In this document: positions 21,284 to 32,631 of the stretch, piece after piece
Layout of the letters: every line of letters starts with the position of its first letter
Position numbering within the stretch: position 1 is the first letter of the stretch
DNA from: Capronia americana
Taxonomy: Eukaryota; Ascomycota; Eurotiomycetes; Chaetothyriales; Herpotrichiellaceae
Direction: 5' to 3'
Assembly: GCA_016110215.1 (NCBI GenBank)
Contig: JADWQD010000010.1
Coordinates: 682,001-746,000, forward strand
DNA: 64,000 nt
Notes under the pieces: generated by a model
The model's database searches: none
What the model was told of the DNA's origin: nothing
The model's input: only the letters and a program-made list of their open reading frames with translations
Translations under genes and position numbers: made by a program

Positions 21284-24096
21284 TCACGAGATTTCTCTCA
21301 CTTTGGGCTCATCCTGCCAGCCCCATTGCTCTTTCAGCTCTCGGATCCGAGGACCGGTCGGGCACCCCGCCTCTTTGGCGATATTAGCCAGTAACTCCAG
21401 GACAACGGTCCGATCTTCCTTCTCCTCAAAGCAAGATCCAGCCAGGTAGAGCGAGTGGACCATCTGTCTGAGGACAGCTGGTGGTGGCTTGCCGAGTGCG
21501 ATGCCGCAGATCTGACGGCTATGATGTTCGGACTCTTCGGCCACCTGTCGGAACATTCGAAGTCGGTTTGCTGGATGTCTCGCGTCGTGTTCGTCTACCG
21601 GTTGATTGAGCAGGAGGAGGATTTGGGCAAAGTGGTAGAGTTGAAGAGCGGCAGCACACATCGGAACACTGAAGAATAATCTGGCGAAGCGCGGTCTCCC
21701 GTCGGGGAGGAGATCCGAGGGGTGTTGTGCCCCTGCCGCCGCGATCGCGTAGGGTTGGAACGTGAATGGTAAGTTGTCATACCAGTCTTCAAGCTGCCGG
21801 CGCAGTTGCCGCCATCGAGCCACGCGAGTTTGAGTGCCGTCTGGCGTGCCGGCTTCAGAAGCAGGCCTGCCGGGTGCTGCAGCGGGATTGTCGAAAGTTT
21901 GTGGAGTGCCCGTCGTACTTCCTGCCACGTCGTCTTGTGGCGCGATGAAGTTCATCGTCCGGAGAACGATCCATATCAGCGTGCACGACACCAAGTCCTC
22001 TCGATCGCCCGGCTGGTATGACACGATCGCATTGATTGGTGTAGAGGGATCATTGTAGTTTAATGTCCCGTCGTCCATGACAGGCAGACCTGCAGCTTTC
22101 CACATGGTCAAATTATCCGGATCCAGTCGCGTCTTCGAGTGGTTGACGTAGGCGGCGAGATAGTCGGCGCGCGCGAAATTCCAGAACGCCGCTCGGCCCG
22201 CTTTCATAGATATGAAAGGGTTGGCGCGAGGACGAGGAATAGACTGCACCGCCTGCGGCAGGATTTTGGTTTCCAGGAGTGCCTTGAACCCATCAAGATG
22301 CCTGGAGTCAACGTGAGCATGTCGATACATCACCACAACATTCGCGTGACAAAGGGCAAAGGATGATCAGGGTTCTTTGCGGGGAGGACTTACTGTGACC
22401 AGTCATCCGCAAAGTTGTCCAGCGACTCATAGAGAGAAAATACCGATATCGCGGCCACCAACGCCTCCATATCTGCGCCATCCGAAGGTTGCCCACGGCT
22501 TATGCGGCGTCGTTTGTTGGGAGCGCTGCTGAGAGCACCGCTGTTGCTGGTGTCAGATAGATGCCTGCCCGGATTGTATCTCGAAGCGTGGCCCGTCAGT
22601 CCCTCGTTACTCGTGTCGCTGAGCCAGCGCTGGAGGAAAATTCTCAAGTACGATATGCCGCGGTCGTAGTAATTCGCGGCCTTGTAGAACCAGTCGGTAT
22701 GTTGCAATATACCGTCTTCCCCAACGAATGGTATGAGATGCTGCAGGTCTTCCAAGGGCGAGTGATTGGCCATCATCTGACCGATCTGGTTTGCTGCTAC
22801 TGCGGCCATCGCGGATCTCAGCATGACATTCTGAACAGCCTTCAGCGGCACTATCCGGCTGAAGTATGTATCGAGATCAAATAGATCCATTCTAGCGACA
22901 GTCAGACATACGGTGGCAGCGAAACGACGAATCTTCCACTCACGACGGTGAAACAGATTGCACAAAATGCCGTGTCAGGCAGGCTAGTTCGGTGGTCTTT
23001 TCGTGCAGGTACTTTTGACTGTACTCGGATCGGCTGGTCCGATTCCCTTCGACGCTAGATGTTTGACATCTGTTAGCACATACGGTCTGACTTGCTCTTC
23101 GACCATAGTATCTCGACAGAAAGGATGCTAGTTCATAGCACTTACCCATCGTACACGGACGATCTCCCACTGACGGACCCAAAATCACTAGTCAAGAAGT
23201 CGTCATCGGTTTCCGGGACATTCGTGTCGGTGAGAATCACCGGGAGACCCGGGATGAAACCACACGCATTATTCCCTTTGGAATAATAGGCTTCGATGTC
23301 GAGATCAAAATAGTCTTCGTCGACGCTCACGGACGAGTCCAGGTCTGACGGAGCATACTGTGGCTTTCCAAGTAGCAATTTGGCTGTAGTCTGTTCTTGG
23401 TGGCCATTCTGAGCAAAGTCTTGCGGCGGCTGAGGAGGGGGCGGTGCGTATTGGAAGTTTGTCGGAGCCGTCAAGCGGGGTGACAGACTGGCCGGAGGTT
23501 GAGGAGGCGTGTCTGAAAACGGCTTGAAGCTGGGACTTTGCTGATTGAGCACCCCGAAAGCTGGGAATTGTATGTTGGGGACCGAAGTCCCACTAGTCTC
23601 GGGCCCCGCTTGTATGCTTGGTAGATGATGTGCAGAGGAGGTCGGTGGTGATATTATTTGGGGGATGGCCGGAATGGTCGGGTTGAACTTGTAATCTCCC
23701 TGTACCGGCGGGAGATTGATTCGTTGTCCAAGGGCAGCACCTGTAGCTGCATTGGCGCCGACGTTGGGCGGAGTGGTGACCACCGCCCTGGCAAAGTCCG
23801 GGGAATGGAAGTTCCCATCGTACTTTCTTCGAACCTTGACTCCCTCGTCGAGGAACTTCCGTTCCAGATCATAGCCAGTGCAGGGCCTTCCAAGCTTCTC
23901 GCACCGCAGACATGCGGGGAGTCTCTTGTCACACTGGTCGAGCGTGAGCGAGCCAAGCACGCAAGAAGGGCTAGCGGGCAGGAATATTTGGGTTCAAAAG
24001 GCGGAGAACCTAGGGATGGCCTACCTTGACGCGACGTTGTCTGCAGGAATTGCAGGCACGATCGGCGTATTCCACCCCTGCGGCTCTGTTTTCCAT
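21284..24096 (-). CDS. Zn(II)2Cys6 fungal transcription factor
   Basis: Predicted sequence-specific regulator, target unknown. Five exons: 24025-24096, 23146-23933, 22944-23069, 22394-22891 and 21284-22301 (833 residues). The zinc cluster is split by intron 1. Joined, it reads ACNSCRQRRVK then CDKRLPACLRCEKLGRPC, giving Cys spacing 2-6-6-2-6. A Pro/Ser-rich linker follows, then a fungal-specific regulatory domain with FVQSVSPSMDLFDLDTYFSR, KAVQNVMLRSAMAAVAANQIG and, near the end, VSYQPGDREDLVSCTLIWIVLRTMNF. A nuclear-signal-like NKRRRIS lies in exon 4. All joins keep phase. The target genes cannot be read from sequence; the nearest genes (MOSC protein, catalase) are not obviously related. Confidence 0.88.
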
Positions 24097-24936
24097 GCGC
24101 GGAGATGGCTTCTTCGAAGCTCGCTGTCAGATTGCCTGAGGTTCGCGCGGATGAGGTTGGAATTAGGTGGCGCGGAAGGGCATGGATGGGTCCGGGTGAG
24201 TGGTTCCAGAACGAATCCTACGAGATCGCACACATGTCGCTGGACCCTCCTGTGCGTAAGTGGTCTGAAATAAGACTCCGCGGCAGGATCAGATGGGATT
24301 GTGGAAAGACAGCGAGAGCGAGCGAGGTGAGGAGATGGCGAGACGGATCGAGGTGGCAGAAAATCCAAGGACAAGAGAGGAAACGCTCTCCGCTGACATC
24401 CCGAGCCCTCGCGCGCCCGCAGTTGCAATGCGGCGGGCGTGATTGGCGGCCGTCGTGGCGCTGGGGGGCGCCTAATTGGTTCGATTAGGTGCCATCGCTG
24501 CACCTCGCTGCACCTCGCTGCTGTTGGGCCACTTGCATAGGCTACGCCGAGCAACGCGATTACTGTACGACGCTTGGTGGTACGTGTGCCTGCCCGTAGT
24601 GTCCATTCCAACGCGTTGCACGTGACGTATTCGCAGCAAAAGACAAATGATGACACAACGCGCCGCGCAGTTTTCGCCGTGGATGAAAGGCGCCAGCGAA
24701 GCATCCGTTCGTCCCCCCTCCGACGCTCGGAAGTCGCTGGCCCAAGGTCGGTGGAGAGAGGACTCAAAAGTGGCCTGACTCGCCCTCGCCTCCCTGTTCT
24801 GGTCTCTTTCTCCTTTCTTCCATCTCCTGCTTGTCGCCCATGTATCCCCGATCAGGCTAAGTCCCGAGCACGTCGTCGTGCGCACTTCCAATGTCATCTC
24901 TCACCGTACAGCGGGTAAGTGAGCACCGTGCTTGCA
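24097..24936. promoter_or_regulatory. Divergent promoter region, C6 regulator and MOSC gene
   Basis: 840 bp between two divergent genes. A tandem CTGCACCTCG duplication occurs near 24499-24520. An ATG with a GTAAGT-like donor at 24891 could mark an alternative leader exon of the MOSC gene, but no matching acceptor was found. Confidence 0.45.
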
Positions 24937-26058
24937 ATGGCAGCGGCTTCCTCATTGACGATAACAAAGCTTTTCATCTACCCCGTCAAGTCGCTCCCGC
25001 CAGTCCAGGTTTCGTCCGTCGAGCTCACGAACGAGGGTCTCCGCTTCGACAGAAGCTTCGTTTTGGTCAATCCGCCCAAGGACGATTCCCGGCGCGCAAA
25101 GTTCCTCACAATCAAAAAACTGTACAAGCTCGCTCTCTTCAAACCCACCATAGTAAGTCTTGGGGACACTCGTATGGTCAAGCAAGGCGACGGGGCTGAT
25201 AGCGGTCTGTTCTATGATTTAGGATGACAGCTGGACCAAGCTCACCATCCACCACACGAGAGCGACTCCGGCCTCGTCCATTACGGTGCCTTTGACGCCA
25301 TCGCCGCTGTCTTTGTTGACAAACAAGACCTTCGAGGTGAGTATATTTGGCACGACCGCCATCGGCATTGACCTTGGGGAGGAAGCCGCCGCCTTCTTCT
25401 CGAAGCACTTGGATCAAGATGTGCGACTGCTCTCGATAGGGGGCACGGGTCGTCGCGAGATCCCTGGCGCTGCCTATATCCCCAGTCAACGGAGTGCGCT
25501 TTCTCTGGCACTGCAAGAGGGCCTGCAGCCTCAACGCATCCGGTTCGCCGACGCGGCACCGTTGCTCATCACGTCAACAGCGTCCGAGCAGGATGCGCGC
25601 TCACGCCTCCCCCCAGCGTACCAGAACGAGGATGTCATCATCCGCTTCCGCCCAAACATCCACATTGATGTGAAGAACCAACTGCCGCCCTACGACGAGG
25701 ACAACTGGTCTTCGCTTCTTGTTCGCTCCCATTCGGATGAAACACAAGAGGTCACGATCAAATGCATCTTCAGGACAGTGCGCTGCCTCAGCTTGAATGC
25801 GGATCCTGACACCGGTGAGATGATCCAACGCGATCGGCAGCTCTATGGACTCTTGGCCAGTGACAGAAGGGTTAATGACAAGTTTCCTCGTAAGTTCATG
25901 TTCAGCTATCTCGTGGTGATGGGTCTAGTGTGTCCATGTCCCTGACAAGAAGCACAGACAAGCCTGTCTTCGGGCAATATGCCTTTGCCGGGCCATCCGG
26001 TGCCATCCTTCGTACAGGGGATACAGTATATGTTACTGAAAGGATTCAACGGACCTGA
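24937..26058 (+). CDS. MOSC-domain protein (mARC/YcbX-like)
   Basis: Putative molybdenum-cofactor-binding oxidoreductase of the mARC/YcbX group, which reduces N-hydroxylated compounds with an electron partner. Three exons, 24937-25152, 25223-25889 and 25958-26058 (327 residues). The N-terminal beta-barrel opens with ITKLFIYPVKSLPPVQVSSVELTNEGLRFDRSFVLV. The MOSC domain contains RFRPNIHID and FRTVRCLSLNADPDTGEM, followed by the short end FGQYAFAGPSGAILRTGDTVYVTERI. The cysteine of VRC-L aligns by eye with the Mo-ligating cysteine before the 'DPDTG' of mARC proteins. No C-terminal ferredoxin domain is present. The ATG at 24937 is the first in frame after a stop-free GTG-led stretch. Confidence 0.83.
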
Positions 26059-26283
26059 AGTCGAGAGCGCAGTCCTGTTGAGCCTGGCTTCGTCTTCAAA
26101 AGGGTGTCCATCCACGCTCGCATGCCGCGCTCGAAAGCCGCTTGGCTGCACCCACCACGGCGAACTGGTCGATAGAGGGCATTGGCTTAGTAGCCAATCA
26201 CACAAGTTGGCACGAGATTGCTGCTGGATGTCTCTTTTGGGTGCATGCTCCGGTTGAAAACTGCCGCAGCGCTCGCGTAAGTC

Positions 26284-27969
26284 TCAGCCGAATGGTGTCT
26301 CGGGTCTTGAACTGCCTCGGCCATTTCTCCACCTCTGCTCTTTGTCCTTGTCGAATCTCCAGCACCCATTCGTTCCGCGCCGCCGTTCGGCTTCATGGTC
26401 GTCAAGCTGGTCAAAGAGTCTTTCAGCGACCTCGTCTTCATCGACTTCGGCATCGCATCGGGTGAAGAACATCGTTTCCCATCGCTTGCCCTCTTTCTGC
26501 TCCTGTTTCCTTAGCTGGCGCTGAGCATTCTCGAGCTTCGATTTCTCCGCCACAACTTTGTTGTGATCGCCTTTTCTTATGGCGTCGAAAGTCGCACGCC
26601 AAGCACGCCTTGATTCCCAAGGAGACTGTTCATCCAACGGCTTGACAGTCATCGGCGCCGGTTGATGTTGGGCATCCGCCAAGTCGAAGACCTCAATCTC
26701 CTCGCCGGATGCGTCGAAAATGGAGAAACTTGAGCTCCAGCTGCCCGAGAGGGTGAAGATGGCATTCTTCTGGGGGTCCGCCGTTCGATATATCGAAGCA
26801 CGAAAGCAATTTCGGGTACCACCCCACATCCTTTTGCCGGTAAAAGTCATCTCGGCAGTGAAACCGCTGGAACTCAGGATCTTATATGCGTCGTTCAGTT
26901 CTGGCCACGGAGCCCCGGTCAGGACACTCCGAGCCTGTACATCCGGCAAGGGCAGCAGGTACGTCTCGTTGTACTTGTCCACTTTCAAGACGGCGTGACC
27001 TGTCTGGCGAATCATGATCGACGTTCCTGATAATGTGGTATGTTGGGTTGAATAGGCCTCGGCGTGGACGCCATGCTCATCGTCCGAGATGTATGCTGCA
27101 GTTGTGGGTGGATGATGCGATACTTGCTCGCTGATGACTCGGACTGTGGATGTCGAGGCTTTCTCTGCCGTCAGGTCATGATCGCTGAACTCGCAGAAGA
27201 AGAGTTCGCCGAGGAAAGGATTCAAAGGCTTCTTCAAGCCTTCTTTGACGGTCCGTCCGACATAATACTGTCGCTGCAGCGAGGCGAGGTAAAATTTGAG
27301 GACCAGGAGCATGCGCTTTTCTGCCGAAGACTCTCGACTCGGAGCTGTGAAGAGCGATGGTCGCTCTGCCCAATATGCCGGAAACTCGGTGAGAGAGGAT
27401 GGGGCTAATATGAAAGGTGGAGCTGTGATGTGCGATATGTCGCCGCTAACGGTGGCAAGGAACTGTTCTGTGTGAGCAAACCATGTCTCCTCTTCGAAGA
27501 AACAATGTGGCAAAGGGGAGCCACTTACAGCAATGAAATCCTTCAGAGCGCTGAGGTTGCCTAGTCTGGCCACCATATTGGTTAGATGTGTCGTCAGGTT
27601 TTCCACTTTCTTCTGTCAAAGAGTATTTGAGGGCAAGCGGATGAATATAGCGCCACACGATGGAGTGAAAAGACGCAGCAGTAAACACAGACAACTCTAT
27701 GGGGTATCACAACAAGCTGATAGAGGGACAAAAAAATAGAAGTGGTTCAATAAGAGATCTGGGCATGTGGTGGGAAGTTGGCGCAGTATGTATACTGCAA
27801 TTAGCAGCCAGGGAGGGAGGAGGAAATATAAGGCTTACCTTGAAGCGTCTTCGATGCTCCGCGTCTCGGATCCTGAAGAAAACCTACGGCCATCGGACTC
27901 AGCAGCCGACTCGCTTTCACCACCAGTCCCTCCCGAAACCCGTTTCACAGATCGCTTGACTTTCTGCAT
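26284..27969 (-). CDS. Oxysterol-binding protein-related lipid-transfer protein
   Basis: Exchanges sterols and PI4P between membranes. The signature EQVSHHPP of the OSBP family is present, after KKPLNPFLGELFFCEF. The lid or N-terminal helix region is FLATVSGDISHITAPPFILAPSSLTEFPAYWAERPSLF. Modelled exons are 27839-27969, 27529-27565 and 26284-27462 (448 residues). The tiny second exon uses a GGCCAG acceptor behind a CTAAC branch-like site, which restores phase to ASRLGNLSALKDFIA. A nearer acceptor (CTTTGACAG) gives a frame conflict with exon 1, so the 5' end is the weak part, and an ATG at 27576 is an alternative start. The C-terminal part is a charged helix with WESRRAWRATFDAIRKGD. No PH domain or ankyrin repeats are present, so it is a short Osh/Kes1-like form. 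Confidence 0.87.
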
Positions 27970-29005
27970 CCCCAGACGACGCCTCCTTGAAGAGCTCACT
28001 AGTCGCGATCAGGCACTGTAATATGTGGGGCGGTGCGTGGTGAGCGCTTCAGCCTCGATGGGCTCTTACGCGGCCGTATCTCCAAAAACCCAGTGGCTGC
28101 AAGCTCCTCATCCCGGGGATTTTCCTAAGCTGGCGTAGTTTACGCGCAGTCCTCGTTACGTGCGACCAAGACCGCGTCTGAATGGCGGCGAAATCGCTAT
28201 CACGCTCGACTATTAGACGTTCGAGAGAAAGCAGAGGGATGAGGTCAAGTGGATGTGCTGGTCAGAGAGGGGGAGGATTCTTTTCCCACCCGAACAAGCA
28301 TCGTGTTTCAAAAATAGCTGTTTCCCAAGCGTTGGGCCAATGATGTCAATGATGTGGAATCGATCTCTGACTGAAGGTCGTGATGAAACGAGTCGCGCGT
28401 CACCCCCCTCACCCTCGAGATCGATCCTTGCGCTTCGTTGCCACTCATCGTGCAGGCAGGTCAGTCGGCGACTGATAAGGTAAGCGGCCAGTGACGAATC
28501 GCCTACTCGTAGGTGTGTCGCCTAGGTTGCCCCCATCGGCATGTGAAAGGCACCGCGTCGCAGCTTGGGCACCCCTACGGGAAGCCCTCGCGAGAAAGGG
28601 CCGATTGTTACGGGCGCAAAATAGACAGACAAGAGCCAGGATGCGGCCAAGTCATCACATGCAGCTTTTCGCGAAGGTACATAATTAATTACTGTCGATC
28701 GCAGGCACGACATGTCCCAGTCAAAACCGAGATTGAACCACAGATGTCAGTGCCGCCATCTCACTGACGTCTCATACATGGCTTAGAGGAGGCGACGAAA
28801 TGCGCGCGGAAGCAGGACAACCCGAGAGAAGCCAGTCTCTTGAAATGGAAAGGAATACGAGCTTCGAAAGAGGCGGTGCTCACCAAGTGACTGATTGACT
28901 GACTGATTAACCCGGCAAAATCCGGGCGGCGGCCTTCCCCACGAAAAAAATGAACTGTCCAGATTACTACTGCGTAAGTACTTGTGTATTTTTAGGCCAA
29001 GCACA

Positions 29006-29037
<32 letters not shown>

Positions 29038-29413
29038 ATTCAAGCAACGTTCAACGCGAGCAGGCAAAGCGTCATCCGCATGTCGAACTCTCTCGCCGGG
29101 GCAAGGCCGAGGACGAAGCCCTGAGCGCGAAGGAGCAGCGTCGTCATTTCCTAGTGGCCAGAGTCTCCCTGCAGTGGCCTTCGTTGCCCTCGGTCTGGTT
29201 TTTGCCAGGCAGATGACCAAAGGTCGATGTGGACAGCGCTACCTCGACATGGCAGCTGCTCCAGCTACCCTTGCTGTTGTAGGAACAGGATTACTACCAA
29301 GAATGTGTCAAGCGCAGGATCAACGTCTATGCTCCTCTCTGTACAGGCATGCTACTCTTGAGTTCTTCCACAGGGAAGGGATTTGCATTGAAGAGTTTCC
29401 TTTTCTGATCGGG
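27970..29413. other. Intergenic region with simple repeats
   Basis: 1.4 kb upstream of the OSBP gene and downstream of the SDR gene. It carries a TGAC/TGAT repeat at 28888-28908 and a GCCA repeat at 29007-29030. Frames such as 28982-29755 overlap the repeat and antisense SDR sequence and are not credible genes. Confidence 0.55.
29007..29030. repeat. (GCCA)n microsatellite
   Basis: Six perfect GCCA units in noncoding DNA. Confidence 0.9.
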
Positions 29414-30263
29414 TCACAGCGCGAGTCTCCCACCATCCACGGGCAGGTTGACGCCTGTGACGAACGCGGCCTCGTCACTCGCGAGATACACGGCCGCATT
29501 CGCGATATCCTCTGGCTCCGACATGCGCCGCAGGGGCACGGATTGCGCGAACTTTTGCCTCTCCTCGGGCGTGTCGGGGACGCCGCTGAACAATTCAAGC
29601 AGGCCAGTTGCACTTCTCAGAGGACAGATCGAGTTGACTCGGACACCCTCCGGTCCGTATTCCGCAGCAAGACCCTGTGTGATCTGACCCGGGAAGAACC
29701 TGTGAGCGAAAACGTGTCCATCGTTGATATTTCGCAGATTTTCGGAGGGGAATAAAACTCACTGTGTTCACAAAGCCCTTGGTGCCGCCATAAAACACCT
29801 GGCCGGGACGCACCCTCATGCCGGCAATGGACGAGGTGCTCAAGAAGACGCCGCTCTTCCTGCTCACGAAGTAAGGCATCACCACCGACACGCTCAGATA
29901 GATGCTCTTGATGTTGACGGCCACAATCCGGTCAAAGTCCTCCTCGGACACGTCTATGCTCGGCTGCTTTTTATACGTCGTCCCTGCGTTGTTGACCACG
30001 ATGTCGAGTTTTCCGAACTTTTCCTTGGCCAATTCAAGACCTTGCTCCCAGTCGCCGCGCTTTGTCACGTTCAGCTGCACGAAAATCGCCTCTCCGGGAT
30101 AGCTTTTCGCTGCTATTGCCGAAGCGACCTTCTGTCCGTTGTCCACTGCAATGTCCGCTATCAGCACTTTTGCCCCTTGCGCGGCGTAGGCATGTGCAAT
30201 GGCCTCGCCGAATCCACTGCCCGCTCCCGTGACGAGAGCGACCTTCCCGTCAAGGCGGCCCAT
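29414..30263 (-). CDS. Short-chain dehydrogenase/reductase (SDR)
   Basis: NAD(P)-dependent oxidoreductase of the classical SDR type, substrate unknown. Two exons, 29763-30263 and 29414-29683 (256 residues). Cofactor motif is TGAGSGFGEA; structural motif is VVNNAGTT. The catalytic triad region has Ser in STSSIAGM and Tyr/Lys in FYGGTKG. The C-terminal half has GLAAEYGPEGVRVNSICP and the tail FVTGVNLPVDGGRLAL. An acceptor at GGGTCAG gives the conserved VNTITQGLAAEYG, which chose it over the later CACACAG. The first acidic residue after the second strand (IADIAVD) suggests NAD rather than NADP. It is divergent from the FAD-dependent dehydrogenase gene and likely acts with it. Confidence 0.9.
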
Positions 30264-30895
30264 TGTGCTGTAATCCTGCGGAGCGTAGCGGAGCAGGATA
30301 TTACAGACAAAATGTTATTATCCCTGTGATGGACACAGTAACTTGCACAGATTTGATTCCTTTTCGTTCTCTCTCCGTCGGTCGTTCTCACCCGTGCATA
30401 TAGGATATGACCTCGGGAGTTTCAGCGTGACTTCGATGAAGGTTGAACGAGCCCAGGAACCACGTCTGACGTGAGGACCTCCTCCTCATCACGCACCCGC
30501 ACCCCATGCGACAATGGCAAGACGAGGCTGAGCAGTGAGGGGACGGACAACCGGTAGATAGCAATGCGGAGCTTTGGCCGAGGTGGCCGGGAACTGAACC
30601 ATGCAGACCATGCATGGGGCCTCTCCAACTTCCACCCCTGCAGCCGATAGCGGATGTTGGTCTTTTGACCCTCTATGAATCACCACCTGACAAGACAGTA
30701 CGAGGAATAGTAGTAAGTAGTAGTTACAATCGCCGAGGCGAATGACTGGTGGGACTCATCGTCTCTCAAGCACCACCGCGACGAAACCATCACGACTTCG
30801 TCAGAAGACCTCTCTCTCTCTCCCTCCCTGTGCATCTATCTATGGGACGGTTGATTTCTAGGGTGGGATAACCAATTACCTACTGTATATCCCCA
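30264..30895. promoter_or_regulatory. Divergent promoter region, SDR and FAD dehydrogenase genes
   Basis: 632 bp shared by two oxidoreductase genes. Ten bases upstream of the SDR ATG lies a 7-bp inverted repeat with two internal GCGGAGC direct repeats (30273-30299). The FAD-gene side carries a CT-rich stretch near 30811-30828, typical of fungal leaders. Confidence 0.5.
30273..30299. promoter_or_regulatory. Inverted repeat ATCCTGC-N13-GCAGGAT with paired GCGGAGC
   Basis: Seven-base arms flank a 13-base loop, and the sequence holds two GCGGAGC copies three bases apart (30278-30284 and 30288-30294). It lies in the presumed SDR leader or core promoter. It could act as an RNA hairpin or a factor site; neither is shown. 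Confidence 0.4.
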
Positions 30896-32458
30896 ATGGC
30901 CCCTCCGCAGCGCTGTGACGTTCTGGTCGCCGGAAGTGGCAACGCCGGCTTCTCAGCCGCCGTTGCCGCCAAACAAGCGGGAGCAAAGCACGTCGTGCTG
31001 ATCGATAAATGTCCCGAGGACTGGGCCGGGGGCAACTCGTACTTCACCGCGGGCGCGTATCGAACGGTCCACGGCGGCATTTCAGACCTACTGCCGCTGG
31101 TCAACAATGTCGACGACGAGACGGCCAAGAAGATCGACCTGGAGCCGTACACGGACGAGGACTTCTCTAAGGACATGCAGCGGATATGCAGCGGCAGGTC
31201 GGACCCGCGACTGTCCAGGATCCTCATCGGAGAATCCAACGCGACGGTCAAGTGGCTGAAGTCCAACGGGATCCGGTTCCAGTTGTCGTTCAACAGGCAG
31301 GCGTACGAAGTCGACGGACGGTTGAAGTTCTGGGGCGGTCTGCATATCAAGACAGAGGACGGCGGCAAAGGTCTGGTGGAAGACCACAAGGCCGCGGCGA
31401 GGAACCACGGCGTCGAAGTCCTCTACTCGACGGCCCTGACGCGGCTGGTGCGCGATCCGCAAACCGGCGCCGTGACGTCGGTCGCGGTGCAGTCGAGCGG
31501 CAAAGAGGCCGTGATCGAGACCGGTGCCGTCATCCTCGCCGCCGGAGGGTTCGAGAGCAATCCTCGGATGCGATCGCAGTACCTGGGTCCGGGCTGGGAT
31601 CTGGCCAAAGTGCGAGGCACGCCGCACAACACGGGCGACGCGCTCGAGACGGCCATCCGAGACGTCTCGGCCGCGCAGGCGGGGAACTGGTCCGGCTGCC
31701 ACTCGGTGGCTTGGGACGCAAACGCCCCGAGCGACACCGGCGACCGGGAAGCGTCCAACGAGTTCACAAAGTCCGGCTATCCGCTGGGCCTGATGTTCAA
31801 CGTCCTGGGCGAGCGGTTCGTCGACGAAGGCATCGACCTGCGCAACTACACGTACGCCAAGTTCGGCCGCGCCATCCTGGCCCAGCCGGGCCATGTGGCC
31901 TTCCAGATCTGGGACTCGCGCACCATCTCGTGGCTGCGGTCGGAGGAATACCGCCCGGAAAGAGTGGAGAGGATCTCCGCCAACTCGGTCGACGAGCTGG
32001 CCGACAAATTGACCTCGCTCGGTCTGGAGAACAAAGACGCCTTCGTGCGCAATATCAAGGACTACAACGACGCGGTCTACGCCTTTCAGAAGGAGAACCC
32101 GGAGAAGAAATGGGATCCCGCCGTGCGCGACGGTCTGTCCACCCAGTCGAGCAAGACGAGATTACCGCTCGGCAAGACGAACTGGGCACTCCCACTGGAC
32201 AAGCCGCCGTTCCTCGCCGTCGCTGTGACGTGCGGCATCACTTTCACTTTCGGCGGGCTGAAGGTCAACCCGGAGACCGCGCAGGTGATCAGCTCCGCCA
32301 CGGGCAAAGAGATTCCGGGCGTCTATGCCGTGGGGGAGATGCTGGGCGGGTTGTTCTACGAGAACTATCCCGGTGGCAGCGGGTTGACGTCCGGAGCGGT
32401 CTTTGGACGAAGGGCTGGAACGGCTGCGGCGAAAGCTGTTGCATCTGCGACAAAGTGA
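30896..32458 (+). CDS. FAD-dependent dehydrogenase, tricarballylate dehydrogenase (TcuA)/fumarate reductase family
   Basis: Flavoprotein of the FAD_binding_2 family, which oxidises or reduces C-C bonds in dicarboxylates, tricarballylate or 3-oxosteroids. 520 residues, intron-less. The FAD dinucleotide fold is CDVLVAGSGNAGFSAAVAAKQAGAKHVVLIDK, with WAGGNSYFTAGAYRTVHGG after it. The second FAD segment is GAVILAAGGFESNPRM. The C-terminal motif GVYAVGEMLGGLFYENYPGGSGLTSGAVFGRRAG is closest to TcuA-type proteins in my reading. The codon usage is strongly G/C-ending, which creates long spurious frames on both strands. It sits between an SDR and a succinate-semialdehyde dehydrogenase gene, which suggests a short catabolic route for an organic acid. 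Confidence 0.88.
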   Translation: MAPPQRCDVLVAGSGNAGFSAAVAAKQAGAKHVVLIDKCPEDWAGGNSYFTAGAYRTVHGGISDLLPLVNNVDDETAKKIDLEPYTDEDFSKDMQRICSGRSDPRLSRILIGESNATVKWLKSNGIRFQLSFNRQAYEVDGRLKFWGGLHIKTEDGGKGLVEDHKAAARNHGVEVLYSTALTRLVRDPQTGAVTSVAVQSSGKEAVIETGAVILAAGGFESNPRMRSQYLGPGWDLAKVRGTPHNTGDALETAIRDVSAAQAGNWSGCHSVAWDANAPSDTGDREASNEFTKSGYPLGLMFNVLGERFVDEGIDLRNYTYAKFGRAILAQPGHVAFQIWDSRTISWLRSEEYRPERVERISANSVDELADKLTSLGLENKDAFVRNIKDYNDAVYAFQKENPEKKWDPAVRDGLSTQSSKTRLPLGKTNWALPLDKPPFLAVAVTCGITFTFGGLKVNPETAQVISSATGKEIPGVYAVGEMLGGLFYENYPGGSGLTSGAVFGRRAGTAAAKAVASATK

Positions 32459-32479
32459 AGTTTCAGTGCTCCTCTGCTG

Positions 32480-32488
32480 TACGGAGTA
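32480..32488. promoter_or_regulatory. TACGGAGTA element in convergent 3' spacer
   Basis: One of five exact TACGGAGTA/TACTCCGTA copies in the window (others at 1229, 19665, 20108 and 49119), all noncoding. It lies between the FAD dehydrogenase and aldehyde dehydrogenase gene ends. Confidence 0.35.
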
Positions 32489-32631
32489 GAAGATGAAGAT
32501 GAGGATGAAGATACAGTACGGATCGTAGTCGCACTTCTCAACCACATAATTACCCAGCACCAATACCTGTATCATACGTCCTAGGTCTCCTACGTCCTAC
32601 ATCGTGTATTATCCATTCTACGTATTCTGCC

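Noticed and set aside
27529..27612. Longer OSBP exon using the CTTTGACAG acceptor
   Set aside because: Its phase conflicts with the upstream exon at 27839-27969 and would create a stop; the GGCCAG acceptor keeps frame.
28982..29755. 257-residue plus-strand frame
   Set aside because: Starts in a GCCA microsatellite and then runs antisense to the SDR gene.
31186..32496. 436-residue plus-strand frame (and a 268-residue minus-strand frame) overlapping the FAD dehydrogenase
   Set aside because: Both are Arg/Gly/Pro-rich shadows caused by G/C-ending codons of the real flavoprotein frame, which carries all family motifs.
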